Positions 13,740-14,968 of a DNA stretch of 14,968 nt are shown piece by piece. The DNA comes from Sedimentisphaerales bacterium (lineage in GTDB: Bacteria > Planctomycetota > Phycisphaerae > Sedimentisphaerales > SG8-4): NCBI GenBank assembly GCA_016932895.1, contig JAFGCA010000332.1, forward strand, positions 1-14,968. Reading direction: 5' to 3'. Below the pieces are notes generated by a model. It ran no database searches. It had not been told where the DNA came from and worked only from the letters and a program-made list of their open reading frames with translations. Position 1 is the stretch's first letter. The number at the start of each line of letters is the position of its first letter. A program made the position numbers and the translations under genes.

Positions 13740-14968
13740 ATGGCGCAAGAAAAAGCAATTGACTCTCTAATGACCGAGAATCGGACGTTTCCACCGCCCG
13801 ATGGAATCAAGAGCAACGCCTACGTGTCCAGCATGGAACAGTACCAGCAGATGTGGGAACAGTCCGTCAAGGACCCTGACGCGTTCTGGCTGGAGCAGGC
13901 CAAGCGTCTGTCGTGGTTCAAAGAACCCACCAAGAGCCTGGAGTTTACCTGGGACACGAAGGCCCGCAAGATCGAGCACACGTGGTTTGCCGACGGCGAG
14001 CTGAACGTCTCGGTCAACTGCCTGGACCGCCATCTGGGCACGCCGACCGCCCAGAAGACGGCCATTATCTGGCAGGGTGACGCCGACGAGGACGTGACGA
14101 AGTACACCTACGAAGAGCTGTACAAAGAGGTGTGCAAGTTTGCCAACATTCTGAAAGCCAAGGGCATCGGCAAGGGCGACCGCGTCGCCATCTACATGGG
14201 CATGGTTCCCGAGCTGGCCATCGTGATGCTGGCCTGCACCCGGGTCGGCGCGATCCACTCGATCATCTTCGGTGGTTTCAGCTCCGACGCCATTTCCGGA
14301 CGCGTCAATGACTCGGACTGCAAGATGCTCATCACGTGCAACACGTCGCGCCGGGGATCGAAGGTGATCCCGCTCAAGGGGATCGCCGACGAAGCCCTGA
14401 CGAGCTGTCCGACCATTGAGAGTTGCGTGGTCGTCAAGGTCACGGACGACGACTGCAACATGCAGGACGGACGCGATTGCTGGTACCACGAGGAGATGGC
14501 CGGCGCCGGTGAGGAGTGCGAGCCGGAGAAGATGAACGCCGAGGACCCGCTGTTCATTCTGTACACCTCGGGCTCGACCGGAAAGCCCAAGGGCGTGGTC
14601 CACACCACCGGCGGCTATCTCATGCACACCACGCTGACGCACGAGGTCGTCTTCAATATCCACGAAGACGACGTCTACTGGTGCACCGCCGATATCGGCT
14701 GGGTCACCGGTCACAGCTACATCGTCTACGGCCCCCTGGCCAACGGCTCGACCTCGATGATGTTCGAGGGCGTCCCCACGTATCCCGACGCCGGGCGTTT
14801 CTGGCAGATCTGCGACAAGTTCGGGGTCACCGTCTTCTATACCGCCCCCACCGCGATTCGCGCGTTGATGCGTCAGGGTGACCAGTGGCCCGCCAAGTAC
14901 AAGCTGGACACCATGAGAATCCTCGGCACCGTGGGCGAACCCATCAATCCCGAGGCCTGGATGTGGTA
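13740..14968 (+). CDS. acs: Acetyl-CoA synthetase (AMP-forming), 3' truncated by window edge
   Basis: Activates acetate to acetyl-CoA through acetyl-AMP in the cytoplasm. ATG 13740 has an excellent AAGGAG (13728-13733, 6-base spacing). The 409 codons present cover about two thirds of the usual 650. Seen: N-terminal ACAS-type region (YVSSMEQYQQMWEQS, then FWLEQAKRLSWF); the adenylate-forming core motif YTSGSTGKPKG at 275-285; TADIGWVTGHSY from 316, typical of Acs; FYTAPTAIRALM; and GEP at 399-401 in GTVGEPINPEAW. The reading frame is intact to the last base. The C-terminal domain with the regulatory acetylation Lys lies outside the window. It sits downstream of a DcaP-like porin, which may supply organic acids. 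A propionyl-CoA synthetase is possible but less likely, given TADIGW and overall similarity to Acs. Confidence 0.95.
   Translation, partial: MAQEKAIDSLMTENRTFPPPDGIKSNAYVSSMEQYQQMWEQSVKDPDAFWLEQAKRLSWFKEPTKSLEFTWDTKARKIEHTWFADGELNVSVNCLDRHLGTPTAQKTAIIWQGDADEDVTKYTYEELYKEVCKFANILKAKGIGKGDRVAIYMGMVPELAIVMLACTRVGAIHSIIFGGFSSDAISGRVNDSDCKMLITCNTSRRGSKVIPLKGIADEALTSCPTIESCVVVKVTDDDCNMQDGRDCWYHEEMAGAGEECEPEKMNAEDPLFILYTSGSTGKPKGVVHTTGGYLMHTTLTHEVVFNIHEDDVYWCTADIGWVTGHSYIVYGPLANGSTSMMFEGVPTYPDAGRFWQICDKFGVTVFYTAPTAIRALMRQGDQWPAKYKLDTMRILGTVGEPINPEAWMW

Noticed and set aside
13767..14714. Minus-strand frame of 315 residues across acs
   Set aside because: Shadow of acs, whose plus-strand frame has all family motifs.

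Overview
The window reads as a GC-rich, Gram-negative bacterial chromosome, most likely a planctomycete of the Phycisphaerae/Sedimentisphaerales type. Three things suggest this. There is an rnf operon in C-D-G-E-A-B order. There is a large secreted GLUG-repeat protein of a kind common in that group. There is also an AT-rich intergenic repeat whose reverse strand reads like the 'LEARNPKPETNPN' spurious peptides I associate with planctomycete genomes. The taxonomic call is inference; no rRNA or tRNA gene is visible.

Positions 1-3367 hold the 3' part of an rnf operon (rnfD partial, then rnfG, rnfE, rnfA, rnfB; rnfC presumably lies upstream). The genes overlap or abut. They encode an ion-translocating ferredoxin:NAD+ oxidoreductase. 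A 308-base gap follows, with two small hairpins and then a sigma70-like promoter. It leads to a 905-residue secreted protein (3676-6393) built of two homologous modules, each carrying a block of GLUG repeats. Next comes an AT-rich repetitive spacer (about 6392-6573).

On the minus strand, 6631-7677 encodes ApbE, the FAD:protein FMN transferase that flavinylates Rnf subunits, so the rnf maturation enzyme lies close to its substrates. Divergent from it, 7750-9546 encodes a TIGR03960-type radical SAM protein, apparently on a leaderless mRNA. A 456-base stretch without a convincing gene follows. It precedes a membrane histidine kinase (10003-11544) that overlaps a single-domain response regulator (11513-11986).

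The right end carries a DcaP-like outer-membrane porin (12276-13550) behind a strong promoter and a long leader that may be structured. Last is the 5' two thirds of acetyl-CoA synthetase (13740 to the window edge), behind a near-consensus promoter and a leader containing a long hairpin. Together the genes suggest an organism using ferredoxin-linked ion-gradient energetics, with uptake and activation of small organic acids. I do not see a clearly new multi-gene system. The best leads are the internal architecture of the GLUG protein, the degenerate C-terminal ferredoxin of RnfB, the leaderless divergent promoter, and the structured leaders of the porin and acs.
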